DNA from: Puniceibacterium sp. IMCC21224
GTDB lineage: Bacteria > Pseudomonadota > Alphaproteobacteria > Rhodobacterales > Rhodobacteraceae
DNA length: 64,000 nucleotides
Direction of reading: 5' to 3'
Assembly: GCF_001038505.1 (NCBI RefSeq)
Contig: NZ_LDPY01000001.1
Coordinates: 310,001-374,000 of the forward strand
Part shown: in pieces, positions 38,745 through 47,566 of the stretch
Layout: the number at the start of each line of letters is the position of its first letter
Numbering within the stretch: position 1 is the first letter of the stretch
Position numbers and translations under genes: made by a program
The notes under the pieces: generated by a model
The model's input: only the letters and a program-made list of their open reading frames with translations
What the model was told of the DNA's origin: nothing
The model's database searches: none

Positions 38745-41411
38745 TCAGAATCGCTCAAGCAGCCGTTCCAGGTAATCAAGCTCTGCCTCAGGGCGCTCAC
38801 CCTCACCGGAACGACGCCTGATTTCGTCCAGCAAGTCGCGAGCGCGCCGATAGACATCTTCGCCCTGCAACAGCCCCTCGTCAGATCCAAGCTGACCGTT
38901 GCTGCCGGCATTGCGCCCCAGCGGGTCGCGCTGCTGGCCCGGTTCGGTGCCGTTGGCCATACCCTGTTGCCCTTGATTCTCCTGCCCTTGCTGTGCCAAT
39001 GCCTCGCCCAGGTTGCGCATGCCGTCGCGCAGGGCTTCCATAGCTTCGGACTGGCGGTCGATGGCTTCGGCCAGATCGTCACCACGCAGCGCCTGCTCTG
39101 CGCCTTCCATCGCACCTTCGGCCCGGCCCAGTGCTTCGCGAGCGGCTTCACCCGCTTCGGTTCCCGCGCCCGGAAGATTGCCACGCTGGCGGTTCAACTC
39201 GTCGCGCAGGGCGCGCTGACGCTCGGCAAGGTTCTCTTGCAGTGACTCGCCCTGCTGACCCTGCTGACCTTGTTGCTCACCCGATCCCTGACCTTGTCCC
39301 TGACCGGGTTCACCGCCGTCCTGCTGACCGCGTCCCTGGCCCTGACCTTGTTGCTGTCCGGGTTGCTCGCCTTGTTCACCCTGCTGGCCCGGCTGCTGGC
39401 CACCGGGATTGGACTGATCCTGCAGATCCTGGAATGCCTGATCCGAAAGCCCCTGCTGCTCGCGCAGCGTTTCGGCCAGACCCTCCATTGCCTGTTGTCC
39501 GGGCGATCCCTGGCCCTGACCCTGGCCTTGCGTGACGCGCATGTTCTCCATCATCTCGCGCAGCTGTTCTAGCGCCTCCTGTGCCTCGGCCATGCGACCC
39601 TCTTCCATCAGTTCCTGAATGCGGTCCATCATGCGCTGGAGGTCGTTTTGGCTCATCTCCATCGAATTCTGATTTTGCGACATCTCGGCGTCGGGATTCT
39701 GCTCGGCGTCTTGTTGCGCCTGCCGCGACAGCTGGCGCATGTAATCGTCTGTGGCGTCGCGCAATTCCTGCATCAGCTCGGCAATTTCCTGATCCGAGGC
39801 CCCATTTTTCATTGCCTCCGACAGCCGGTCTTGCGCGCGTTTCAGCCGCTCGCGCGCATCCTCAAGATTGCCCTCTTCCAGCAGCGTGGCGAGGTCCCAC
39901 ATTGCGGTCGATAGTTCGGTCTGTTGCTGGTCAGTCATGCCTGCGGCAGCATAACTGTCGATATTGCGCAAGATGGTGCGCAGACGCAGGTAATGTGCTG
40001 CCTTTCGAAAAATGTCATCGGGTTTGTTCGATATCGCGCGCAGGATTTGCACGACCGACCGCGCGTTGTCGCGATTCCACAGCAGTGCGCGGCGTTGTTC
40101 AACCACAGCCGCTGCCATCGGATCAAAGAACCGTCGACCGGGCAGCGTCAGGACTTCTGGCTCTGACAGACCGGTCTGTTCGGCGGCATCCCCGACCGAC
40201 AGTGACACCGTAACCGGCAGGTTTGCCCAGGGGTGTTCCGAGAAATTCTCGATCATGGTTTCAGTAAAATCACCGCGATCCCCCGAAATCGGCATTGGCA
40301 ACGGCACCTCGATCGCGGCGCGTGGCTCGGGGTATACCTTCAGGCCGTAGCGGCGGTCCACCTCCTCCAGCGCCAGTTCGAACCGCGCGGTACCGGTGAT
40401 CACGCCGTGATCGTCGGTGGCGGCAAACGGCAGTGAGGTCTCACCGTCATATGTGGTGTCAAAATCGCCGTCTCGGGTCACGGATGGCGGCATATCCGCC
40501 AGCATCACGACGTCCCAACTGCGCCCACCGGGTCCGTCAATGGCCAGGGTTCCCGATTGCGTCACGGAAAAGTCCTGCGCTGTGGCGCTGGTCGCATCAC
40601 CCGCAGTATCCGATGTCGCGTCACTGGGCAGCGGATTGCCCGATACCGTTTCGACCACCTTCAGCGCGCCAACCTCACCATACAGACGCAGGGTCAGCCG
40701 CGATCCTTCGGGCACTGACAGGGACGCATCGGTGATGTCGTTCAGATATAGTGACGGCAAACGGGTATAGGCAGGCGGCTCGATCCAGCCCTCCCATGCA
40801 GGACCTGTGGCCAAATCGGTTCCCGGCCCCATCCCTGTCACTGATTGCACCCGCAGCACCGACCCGAACAGCAGCGCGGTAAACAGCGCCACCAGCGCCA
40901 CATAGCGCAGCGCAAAAGGATCCGCACGGGCGACACGCAGGTCAGGCTGCACCGCTCGTGCCTGCGTCAGCCGGGCGCGCATCCGCGCCTGATGGGCGCG
41001 CCACACGGCGAGCGAGGCGGCATCCTCGGCGCCGATGGCCTGGGTATCCAGTGCGGACTGGATCGGATTTCCGCGCAGCGAAGAATCGAGCCGCGCCAGC
41101 GCGCCATCGCGACTGGGCCAGCGGAATTTGCGCACGCCCTGCACCAGCGCCGCCAATGCGACAAGGGACAGCACAGCACCAACGGCCCAAACCACCTCGA
41201 TTCGGACCAGATCCTGTAGCCCCAACATCAGAGTGGCCACCGCGACAAAGATCACCGACCACAACGGCCAGAACGCGCGCACCACGCGTTCGGCCACCAT
41301 CCCAACGCGGGTCAGCGCCAGCGGTATGCGCACGGCGCGATAGATTTCCTGCGGGGCGGTTACGCCCGGTGGCGACTTGGGGGTCGGTGATGCGGTGTCA
41401 TGTGACGCCAT
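38745..41411 (-). CDS. TIGR02302-family (DUF4175) large membrane protein
   Basis: 888 aa. The N-terminus has two or three membrane segments (WPLWSVIFVAVATLMLGL, AVGAVLSLVALAALVQ and FALRYVALVALFTALLFG). A periplasmic beta-rich middle follows, then coiled helices (QELMEEGRMAEAQEALEQLREMM) and a long Gln/Gly tract around residues 640-760 (such as QGQGQGRGQQDGGEPGQGQG). It is conserved beside lysA in alphaproteobacteria; function is unknown, possibly envelope-related. It lies 39 bases after lysA in the same direction. Confidence 0.88.
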   Translation of the reverse strand: MASHDTASPTPKSPPGVTAPQEIYRAVRIPLALTRVGMVAERVVRAFWPLWSVIFVAVATLMLGLQDLVRIEVVWAVGAVLSLVALAALVQGVRKFRWPSRDGALARLDSSLRGNPIQSALDTQAIGAEDAASLAVWRAHQARMRARLTQARAVQPDLRVARADPFALRYVALVALFTALLFGSVLRVQSVTGMGPGTDLATGPAWEGWIEPPAYTRLPSLYLNDITDASLSVPEGSRLTLRLYGEVGALKVVETVSGNPLPSDATSDTAGDATSATAQDFSVTQSGTLAIDGPGGRSWDVVMLADMPPSVTRDGDFDTTYDGETSLPFAATDDHGVITGTARFELALEEVDRRYGLKVYPEPRAAIEVPLPMPISGDRGDFTETMIENFSEHPWANLPVTVSLSVGDAAEQTGLSEPEVLTLPGRRFFDPMAAAVVEQRRALLWNRDNARSVVQILRAISNKPDDIFRKAAHYLRLRTILRNIDSYAAAGMTDQQQTELSTAMWDLATLLEEGNLEDARERLKRAQDRLSEAMKNGASDQEIAELMQELRDATDDYMRQLSRQAQQDAEQNPDAEMSQNQNSMEMSQNDLQRMMDRIQELMEEGRMAEAQEALEQLREMMENMRVTQGQGQGQGSPGQQAMEGLAETLREQQGLSDQAFQDLQDQSNPGGQQPGQQGEQGEQPGQQQGQGQGRGQQDGGEPGQGQGQGSGEQQGQQGQQGESLQENLAERQRALRDELNRQRGNLPGAGTEAGEAAREALGRAEGAMEGAEQALRGDDLAEAIDRQSEAMEALRDGMRNLGEALAQQGQENQGQQGMANGTEPGQQRDPLGRNAGSNGQLGSDEGLLQGEDVYRRARDLLDEIRRRSGEGERPEAELDYLERLLERF

Positions 41412-41450
41412 GCGGCTCTCCCGGCTCAGGGTGACGGGAGGGCGGATGCC

Positions 41451-42716
41451 CTACAGCCACTCGGGTATGGTATCGCGGGAAATCATTTCGTCAAAGGTTG
41501 GCCGGGCGCGAATGACCGCAAAGTGATCACCTTTCACCAGAACCTCGGGCACCAGCGGCCTTGTATTGTATTCCGAGGCCATGACAGCGCCGTACGCGCC
41601 GGCCGAGCGAAAGGCCACAAGATCGCCTGCCTGCAATTTGGGCATCATCCGGCCCCTGGCAAATGTGTCGCCGGATTCGCAGACCGGCCCGACGATGTCG
41701 TAAGGCACAAGTTCGCGGCCCGGTTCGGGCTCCACCACCGGGACGATGTCATGCCAGGCATCGTACATCGCCGGGCGGATCAGGTCGTTCATTGCACCGT
41801 CGAGGATCAGGAACTGCCGCCCCTCTCCCTGCTTTACGTAGATCACCTGACTGACCAGCAGGCCCGCGTTGCCCGCGATCAGGCGGCCCGGCTCAATCTC
41901 GATCTCGCACCCCAGATGGCCAACCGTGCGCTTGATCAACGCGCCATAATCGGACGGCAGCGGCGGCGCTTCGTTGGACCGGGCGTAAGGGATGCCCAAC
42001 CCGCCCCCCAGATCAAGGCGGCGAATGGTGTGGCCGTCGGCGCGCAGCTGTTCGGTCAGTTCCGCGACTTTTTTGTAAGCCAATTCAAACGGCTCAAGGT
42101 CGGTCAGCTGTGATCCGATATGCACGTCGATGCCGATGATTTCGATCCCCGGCAGGGCTGCGGCTTTGGCATAGACTTCGCGGGCGCGGGCGATCGGGAT
42201 GCCAAACTTGTTCTCTGACTTGCCGGTGGCGATCTTGGCATGGGTGCGGGCGTCCACATCCGGATTCACGCGGATGGTGATCGGCGCGGTCACGCCCATC
42301 TGCGTGGCGACCTGCGACAGCACGGCCATTTCCGGTTCGCTTTCGACGTTGAACTGACGAATGCCGCCACTCAGCGCCTGCGCAATCTCTTCGCGGGTCT
42401 TGCCGACGCCGGAAAAGACGATGCGGTCGCCGGGCACGCCTGCTGCCCTGGCACGGGCGTATTCGCCGCCTGACACCACGTCCATACCGGCACCAAGCGC
42501 CGCCAGTGTTTTCAGGATTGCCTGGTTTGAGGCGGCCTTCATCGCATAGCAAACAAGGTGATCCATGCCGACCAGCGCCTCGTCGAACAGACGGTAGTGC
42601 CGTTCCAGCGTGGCGGTGGAATAGACGTAGAACGGTGTGCCGACGCTGGCGGCAATTTCGCTCAGCGGTACGTCTTCGGCAAACAACGCGCCGTCACGAT
42701 AAAGGAAATGGTCCAT
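41451..42716 (-). CDS. lysA: Diaminopimelate decarboxylase
   Basis: 421 aa fold-type III PLP enzyme, the last step of lysine synthesis. VCYAMKAASNQAILKTL holds the PLP Lys. IDVHIGSQLTDLEPF, LDLGGGLGIPY and EIEPGRLIAGNAGLLV are standard, and PVCESGDTFARGR contains the active-site Cys. The gene normally follows argH in related genomes; here the upstream neighbour is an unrelated secreted-protein gene. Confidence 0.96.
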   Translation of the reverse strand: MDHFLYRDGALFAEDVPLSEIAASVGTPFYVYSTATLERHYRLFDEALVGMDHLVCYAMKAASNQAILKTLAALGAGMDVVSGGEYARARAAGVPGDRIVFSGVGKTREEIAQALSGGIRQFNVESEPEMAVLSQVATQMGVTAPITIRVNPDVDARTHAKIATGKSENKFGIPIARAREVYAKAAALPGIEIIGIDVHIGSQLTDLEPFELAYKKVAELTEQLRADGHTIRRLDLGGGLGIPYARSNEAPPLPSDYGALIKRTVGHLGCEIEIEPGRLIAGNAGLLVSQVIYVKQGEGRQFLILDGAMNDLIRPAMYDAWHDIVPVVEPEPGRELVPYDIVGPVCESGDTFARGRMMPKLQAGDLVAFRSAGAYGAVMASEYNTRPLVPEVLVKGDHFAVIRARPTFDEMISRDTIPEWL

Positions 42717-42812
42717 GTCACCTGCCCTGTACGCCCTCTTGGGCCAATCGGCGCGGTGATAGCGGAGTCCATCGTTAAATGGAAACCCCTTTGACGGCGC
42801 CGCCGCCGCGCA

Positions 42813-44039
42813 TCAGTTTTCGAGTTGCTCTATCCGCGCTGCAAGGGCGTCAAACGCCGCTGTGTGCCCGCGCAATTCGGCCAGCTCGGCTTGTTGATCG
42901 GTGATCAGCCGCTGTTGCTCAATGGTGTATAGTGTCAGCTCTTCGACCTTTTGCAGCAGTACCATCTGCATCTGGCTCAGGTTGTGTCCCGTCTGCGCAA
43001 TTTGTGCCGCCGAAGGCACGTCAGGCAGGTGCCTGTTCAGTTCAATATAGCGTTGCACGTCTGACAGGGGGCGCAGGAGATAACCGGCGTCGAACACATA
43101 GTCAGGCACCGGTGTGCCGGAATTTGAGAAATAGTCGCCCTTGATCGTCATGTCGCCAGCGGGGGTCAGGATCATCTCGATCTCGTTTGGTCCGCCCGGT
43201 GCCGTGGTGACCCGAAAGGTGCCATTCTGGTTCTGAAAATTCCAGGCCCGCCCGGTGTTCGCGCCCGCAGTGATTGCCGTATTCTCAAGGCTAAAGAAGG
43301 TGGTGCCGTTGTTGCGCAGCACAAGTTGACCCAGCGTACCCGCACCCGTCTCTTCGATCAGAAGAGCGGCGGAATTGTCCGAGCGCAGCAGATGCAATCC
43401 GACGGTCGGACTCGGGGTGCCCAGCCCGATATGCCCCCCCCCGCCAACAAAGAGGCTGGCCGCTGGCGCACCTTGGGCGACCTCGAATGGGGATCGCCCG
43501 GCAGAGGCATCGTGAAGCGCAAACGGACCAGTGTTAAGTAAATCCCAGCTTTGCTGTACCGGACCATCGCCGGGGGTGACCTGCAATCGCAACGCTGCGC
43601 TGTCGGCGTGGACCAGATGCATGTCGGTCATCGGCAGGCTGGTGCCCAGCCCCAACCGCCCCTGCGCGGACAACCAGAACGCATTGTCCGGCGCGCCTGC
43701 CTCAACACTAAACGGGATCAGGCCCGCCGAAGCGTCGCGCAGCATAAAGCGATTCAGATGTGGCGCAGCATTGTCATTGGCCTGAAGGGTCCAGTCGGTG
43801 CCCGCCTCGACCGCGCCGGTCGACGTGTCGAGAAATTCCAGCCGCGTCGTTGTCGCCTTGAGCCGCAAGGTCGTGTGCAGGCCAAAACTCTCGTTTGCGG
43901 CGCAGGACATGCCGACGCACAGGCTGTCTCGGATTGTGGGGCTGGTTGCGCTCAGTTGTTCTGCCCGCGCCAAGCCTGACAGCAAAGAGGAACAGATCGC
44001 GACATAGACAAATATCCGGAACTTGCTAAACGGGGTCAT
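42813..44039 (-). CDS. Exported protein with tail-fibre/S74-chaperone-like C-terminal region
   Basis: 408 aa from ATG 44039 after ggagg. The signal peptide is FSKFRIFVYVAICSSLLSGLARA. The middle carries beta repeats (LGLGTSLPMTDMHLVHAD, IGLGTPSPTVGLHLLRSD) like trimeric fibre proteins. Near residue 320, DYVFDAGYLLRPLSDVQRYIELNRHLPDVPSA matches the segment before intramolecular-chaperone domains. A terminal coiled coil follows (QMQMVLLQKVEELTLYTIEQ). No phage genes are nearby, so it is probably a stand-alone secreted or surface fibre-like protein. Confidence 0.7.
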   Translation of the reverse strand: MTPFSKFRIFVYVAICSSLLSGLARAEQLSATSPTIRDSLCVGMSCAANESFGLHTTLRLKATTTRLEFLDTSTGAVEAGTDWTLQANDNAAPHLNRFMLRDASAGLIPFSVEAGAPDNAFWLSAQGRLGLGTSLPMTDMHLVHADSAALRLQVTPGDGPVQQSWDLLNTGPFALHDASAGRSPFEVAQGAPAASLFVGGGGHIGLGTPSPTVGLHLLRSDNSAALLIEETGAGTLGQLVLRNNGTTFFSLENTAITAGANTGRAWNFQNQNGTFRVTTAPGGPNEIEMILTPAGDMTIKGDYFSNSGTPVPDYVFDAGYLLRPLSDVQRYIELNRHLPDVPSAAQIAQTGHNLSQMQMVLLQKVEELTLYTIEQQRLITDQQAELAELRGHTAAFDALAARIEQLEN

Positions 44040-44387
44040 GTCGATCCTCCTTGTGATCCTTCCATTCCACACTGAACCGCCACGGGATTGCTAGAGGTTG
44101 ATTTGCCTAACTACGCCGCCACGCCCGATTTCTCCAGAGCGGCGCAGCCCTTTGCCCGACGACTGCGGCGGCAAGTTTTCCGATGGGGTAGGGGCGAGCC
44201 GGGTGATGGTGGGATCAGTATCCGGCAGTAGATCGACTGGCAGAGTGTCGGCCCGATGCCAGATCGCGAAACGCGCGCTCGGAATGCGTCTGCTCTGAAG
44301 AAAAGCAGATCAATATATGACCGGCCTGATATGTGACGCCAACGGCACCCTGAAAACGGGCACCGTTGGCTGGGTCGTTTCCGGGTT
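44040..44387. other. Intergenic region without a gene
   Basis: 348 bases separate the fibre-like gene from the end of the tctC-type gene. Apart from the ribosome site of the former and two small hairpins (tctgct / agcaga at 44289-44309, and the one at 44339-44369), I see no gene. Short reading frames here lack plausible ribosome sites. Confidence 0.6.
44339..44369 (-). terminator. Possible terminator of the tctC-type gene
   Basis: Stem ccaacgg / ccgttgg (44339-44345 and 44363-44369) continues after two mismatches with ccc / ggg. It lies 19 bases beyond the tctC stop on the minus strand. No T-run follows. Confidence 0.4.
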
Positions 44388-45485
44388 TCAGAATGCGACG
44401 TTGTAGTTGCGGGTTAGGTATTCCCGCATCCACTGCTTGGCTTCGGGGCTGATCACGGTGGCGATCTCGAACAGGCGATCCGCCTTGGCGCCGGTGGCTT
44501 GTGGATACTCGCCCAGTACATCGGACTTGCGTGCGATCAGTTCCGGGTCCTGAAGCGCATCTGCGAAAGCCTGCGCAAAAGCCGCCACGATGGGTGCAGG
44601 CGTCGATTTGGGCAGCAACGCCATTTTCTGTGCCGGAAAACCAGCGCCGAAAAAGGCCATATATGCCTCGAATTTCTCGCTTTTCTCAGGGAGCATGCCG
44701 TGCATTGCCTCGTAAGCCTCAAGAAAGTGCGGGATGTCCGGAAAGGTGGGGTCGCGTACGACGTTGCCGTCTTCATCAAGCGCGCCGACAGTGAACAGCG
44801 GTACAGCGGTTCCGGCATCGACCATCGGCTGAATATTCGTCAGATAGCTGGCCGAAGTCTGGAAATCTATATTGGCCTCGCCCCTCTCGAACGCGAGACG
44901 GGTTTCACCCCGGCTGTTCATGCCGAACACATGCTTGACGTCAAGTCCAAGCATGTCGAAGGCCAGTATCATCACCAGGTCCAGCGAGGTCGGCCCAGTG
45001 TTCGGAAAGATCAGCGCCTGATCCTTGAGCTTGCCGATCTGCGAAAGATTCTCGATGCCAAAGCTGGCGGGGATGTAGATCACGGCCCCGGTTGGCGATG
45101 CCAGAACGGGAACAAGGTCGCGGTAGTCGTATTGCACCCGCTTGTCGCCCAAAAGGTACGGAAATTGCGTCGACCCCGAGACCCCCAGCATGGCCGTACC
45201 ATCAGCTGCGGCGCGCTGCGCAAAGGCGTTTGCGCCTGAAATCGAGCCGCCGCCGGGTACGTTGCGCACAATGACATTGGGTGATCCCGGCAGGTATTTC
45301 CCCAAATAGGTCGAGAAAAAGCGTGCCCAGGTATCGCTGCCACCACCTTCGCCGAACGGAATGGTCCATTCGATAGTCTTGCCCTCGAAAGAGACGGCCT
45401 CCTGTCCGGTGGCCAACGAGGGCGCCATTGCGGATGCACCCGCAGCAACCCCGTAGGCCAGCATTCTTCTGCGTGTATAAGTCAT
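44388..45485 (-). CDS. Tripartite tricarboxylate transporter (TctC/Bug-type) substrate-binding protein
   Basis: 365 aa from ATG 45485 (gggaggaacc upstream). The Tat-like signal is TRRRMLAYGVAAGASAMAPS. The mature protein has the Bug fold: IEWTIPFGEGGGSDTWARFF, IVRNVPGGGSISGANAFA, and a C-terminal FEIATVISPEAKQWM. It would bind a carboxylate in the periplasm for the TctAB-like permease at 48620-50605. It is divergent from the IclR-type regulator gene, which probably controls both sides. Confidence 0.85.
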   Translation of the reverse strand: MTYTRRRMLAYGVAAGASAMAPSLATGQEAVSFEGKTIEWTIPFGEGGGSDTWARFFSTYLGKYLPGSPNVIVRNVPGGGSISGANAFAQRAAADGTAMLGVSGSTQFPYLLGDKRVQYDYRDLVPVLASPTGAVIYIPASFGIENLSQIGKLKDQALIFPNTGPTSLDLVMILAFDMLGLDVKHVFGMNSRGETRLAFERGEANIDFQTSASYLTNIQPMVDAGTAVPLFTVGALDEDGNVVRDPTFPDIPHFLEAYEAMHGMLPEKSEKFEAYMAFFGAGFPAQKMALLPKSTPAPIVAAFAQAFADALQDPELIARKSDVLGEYPQATGAKADRLFEIATVISPEAKQWMREYLTRNYNVAF

Positions 45486-45603
45486 GTTTTTGGTTCCTCC
45501 CTCATGTATCTTGGCCGCCCTCATCGACCACCGTGAACTGCGTGTATGAACCACGCTGAGGGACGGTTTGTTGGCTTCGGCCTGAAACCGATAACTTGCC
45601 GGA

Positions 45604-45640
45604 TATCGTTTCGATAGGTAGAACGATATCGTTATCTATC
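45604..45640. promoter_or_regulatory. Palindromic operator candidates between tctC-type gene and iclR
   Basis: TATCG-TTT-CGATA (45604-45616) and the perfect 12-base palindrome AACGATATCGTT (45622-45633) are six bases apart. The second is flanked by gatag and ctatc. They lie in the 306-base divergent region (45486-45791), about 120 bases from tctC and 150-190 bases from iclR. They are likely sites for the IclR-type regulator encoded alongside. Confidence 0.55.
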
Positions 45641-45791
45641 AGAACGACTACCAGTGAGCATTGCATCGGTCAACGGTTTGATGCTTGCATCCCACCCCGA
45701 AGGAATTTCTGGTAAGCCAATGCTAGGGTGCATGGTTCCCGATCATGCGTCCGGCACAAAACAAGTTTATTAACCTTGGAAGGAAGATTCT

Positions 45792-46559
45792 GTGCCAACC
45801 GTAAGCAGCTCTCTTGGTGAGGGGACGCAGTCCGTTCTTCTGACCGTGGCCATTCTGGAACGATTGGCGCGCGTCGACGGACCGATCAGCATCAGTGAAC
45901 TCGCGCGCGAGATCGATGCCTCCAAAAGTCGCTTGTTCCGGCATCTGCAAACGCTGGCACACAGCGATTTCGTAGCGCATGACGAAGCCTCGGGCGGTTA
46001 TGCGGTCGGTAGCCGATTGCTTGAAATCTGTCGCACGCTTAACCGCCGTTATGACCTGCTCAGCATCGCTTTGCCGGTATTGCAGGATTTGCGCAACCAG
46101 ACCGGGCATACGGCCATTCTGTCACGGGTCGATACGGTGGGGGTGCATGTCCTGACATCGCTGTCCAGTGAATCACCCATCGTGCTGGAGGTGCGGGCCG
46201 GTACGGTCCTGCCGTTGGACACCTCGGCACAGGGCCGCGTTGCGCTGGCCTTTGCGCCGGCAAGTCGGTTCACCGGCAACGGACCGTTTTCGCAGGCATT
46301 CAAACGTTTGGCGAAAGACAATGCAGGCGAACTGGACCGTATCTTGCAGCAGGGATGGGCGACGGCGCAGATGCGCGAAGGATTGATGGGCAAGGGCGCG
46401 CCGGTTCTTGATTCCAGCGGCACTTTGGTCGCTACGCTGGGGCTTCTCGACACTGCCACGGCGATGAAGAGTCAGGACGTGCAGGACACCGATCACTTGA
46501 AAGCCGCCGCGAAACGGTTCGAAAGGGAGCTTGCGCAGGCGAAATTCGCTAACGACTAG
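45792..46559 (+). CDS. IclR-family transcriptional regulator
   Basis: 255 aa from GTG 45792 (ggaaggaag upstream). The N-terminal winged helix has SVLLTVAILERLARVDGPISISELAREIDASKSRLFRHLQTL read across segments. The ligand-binding domain includes LRNQTGHTAILSRVDTVGV and VLPLDTSAQGRVALAF. It is followed after 32 bases by amidohydrolase, alpha/beta hydrolase and transporter genes, and is divergent from the binding-protein gene. It is the obvious local regulator of this catabolic cluster. Confidence 0.9.
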   Translation: MPTVSSSLGEGTQSVLLTVAILERLARVDGPISISELAREIDASKSRLFRHLQTLAHSDFVAHDEASGGYAVGSRLLEICRTLNRRYDLLSIALPVLQDLRNQTGHTAILSRVDTVGVHVLTSLSSESPIVLEVRAGTVLPLDTSAQGRVALAFAPASRFTGNGPFSQAFKRLAKDNAGELDRILQQGWATAQMREGLMGKGAPVLDSSGTLVATLGLLDTATAMKSQDVQDTDHLKAAAKRFERELAQAKFAND

Positions 46560-46591
46560 TCCGCAAAATTGTTCTGGTAGTTGGGAGGTTA

Positions 46592-47566
46592 TTGCCAATA
46601 GATGAAACGATAGTTAGTGTGCCTGCTGAGCGGCCTCGTGCTGCGCAGCTTTCAGGAGGCCGTAATGGCAGGCACAACGGAACAAAAAATCAAACGTCCG
46701 GCCCCCTCTGGGAAGGTAAGCCATTGATTGATCCCGGCCTTGCCCCTCTGGTGGATGTCCACGCGCATGTTTTTGATGATACTGTGCCGCTGGCATCAAC
46801 CGCCTGGCATCGCCCTGCACGCCCCGCCCCGACCGAAGATTTTCTAAGCACGCTTGACACCGCAGGTGTCCGGTTTGGGGTAGTAGCCGCGGCCAGTATC
46901 TTTGGCGATTACAATGACTACGCTTTGTCTGCTGTGCGACAACACAAGCGGTTGCGGACAACCGTCATTGTCCCGCCCGACATTGATGCCAAAGTGCTTC
47001 GTCAGATGGATCAGGACGGGGCTGTAGGAGTGCGCCTTCAGTTCAGAAACGTCGCACATCCACCGGATCTGAGCAGTGCCCCCTACAAGCGGCTTTTCGG
47101 GTTGGTCGCGGACCTTGGGTGGCACGTGCATCTGCATGACACTGGCGAGCGACTTCCTGATTACATCCAAGCCATCGAGGCCGCCGGGCCGCGTCTGGTC
47201 ATTGATCATTTCGGCCGCCCGGATCCATTGGGTGGAGCGTTGTCCAGCGGGTTTCAGGCTGTCCTGCGGGCGGTTCAGCGGGGGCGTACATGGGTGAAGC
47301 TGTCGGCCGGTTTCCGGATCGAGCCGCCAGAGGCGACGGGTTCCCTCGCCCGTGTTCTGCTTAGCGAAGCTGGAACGGAACGTCTGCTCTGGGGCAGCGA
47401 CTGGCCGTTCGTCGCGTATGAAGAGCAGATGACATATGAGCAGGCGGTCGCAAGTTACCATGCCGATGTGCCGGATGCCGCGCGTCGACGGGAAATTGAT
47501 CTGACAGCCCTCAAATTCTACTTTAACCAAGAGGCCGGAGATGCCGAAGAGCGCAGCGACCACTGA
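46592..47566 (+). CDS. Amidohydrolase (2-pyrone-4,6-dicarboxylate lactonase-like), N-terminus uncertain
   Basis: TIM-barrel metal hydrolase: PLVDVHAHVFD (metal HxH), WHVHLHDTGE, LVIDHFGRPDP and ERLLWGSDWPF (metal Asp). The frame is open from TTG 46592, but the first 43 residues look unnatural. In another frame, ATG 46665 behind aggagg encodes MAGTTEQKIKRPAPSGKV, a typical N-terminus, then stops at 46727 exactly where TTG 46724 could restart. A frameshift or a coupled leader is likely. It probably hydrolyses a lactone or carboxylated ring product. Its end overlaps the next gene by 26 bases. Confidence 0.75.
   Translation: MPIDETIVSVPAERPRAAQLSGGRNGRHNGTKNQTSGPLWEGKPLIDPGLAPLVDVHAHVFDDTVPLASTAWHRPARPAPTEDFLSTLDTAGVRFGVVAAASIFGDYNDYALSAVRQHKRLRTTVIVPPDIDAKVLRQMDQDGAVGVRLQFRNVAHPPDLSSAPYKRLFGLVADLGWHVHLHDTGERLPDYIQAIEAAGPRLVIDHFGRPDPLGGALSSGFQAVLRAVQRGRTWVKLSAGFRIEPPEATGSLARVLLSEAGTERLLWGSDWPFVAYEEQMTYEQAVASYHADVPDAARRREIDLTALKFYFNQEAGDAEERSDH

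Noticed and set aside
38969..39550. Simple-sequence repeat in the minus-strand membrane-protein gene
   Set aside because: The Gln/Gly-rich tract is coding and common in this protein family. It is not a separate repeat element.
42813..44039. Remnant prophage
   Set aside because: Only one fibre-like protein with a secretion signal is present. No integrase, capsid, tail or attachment site is seen around it.
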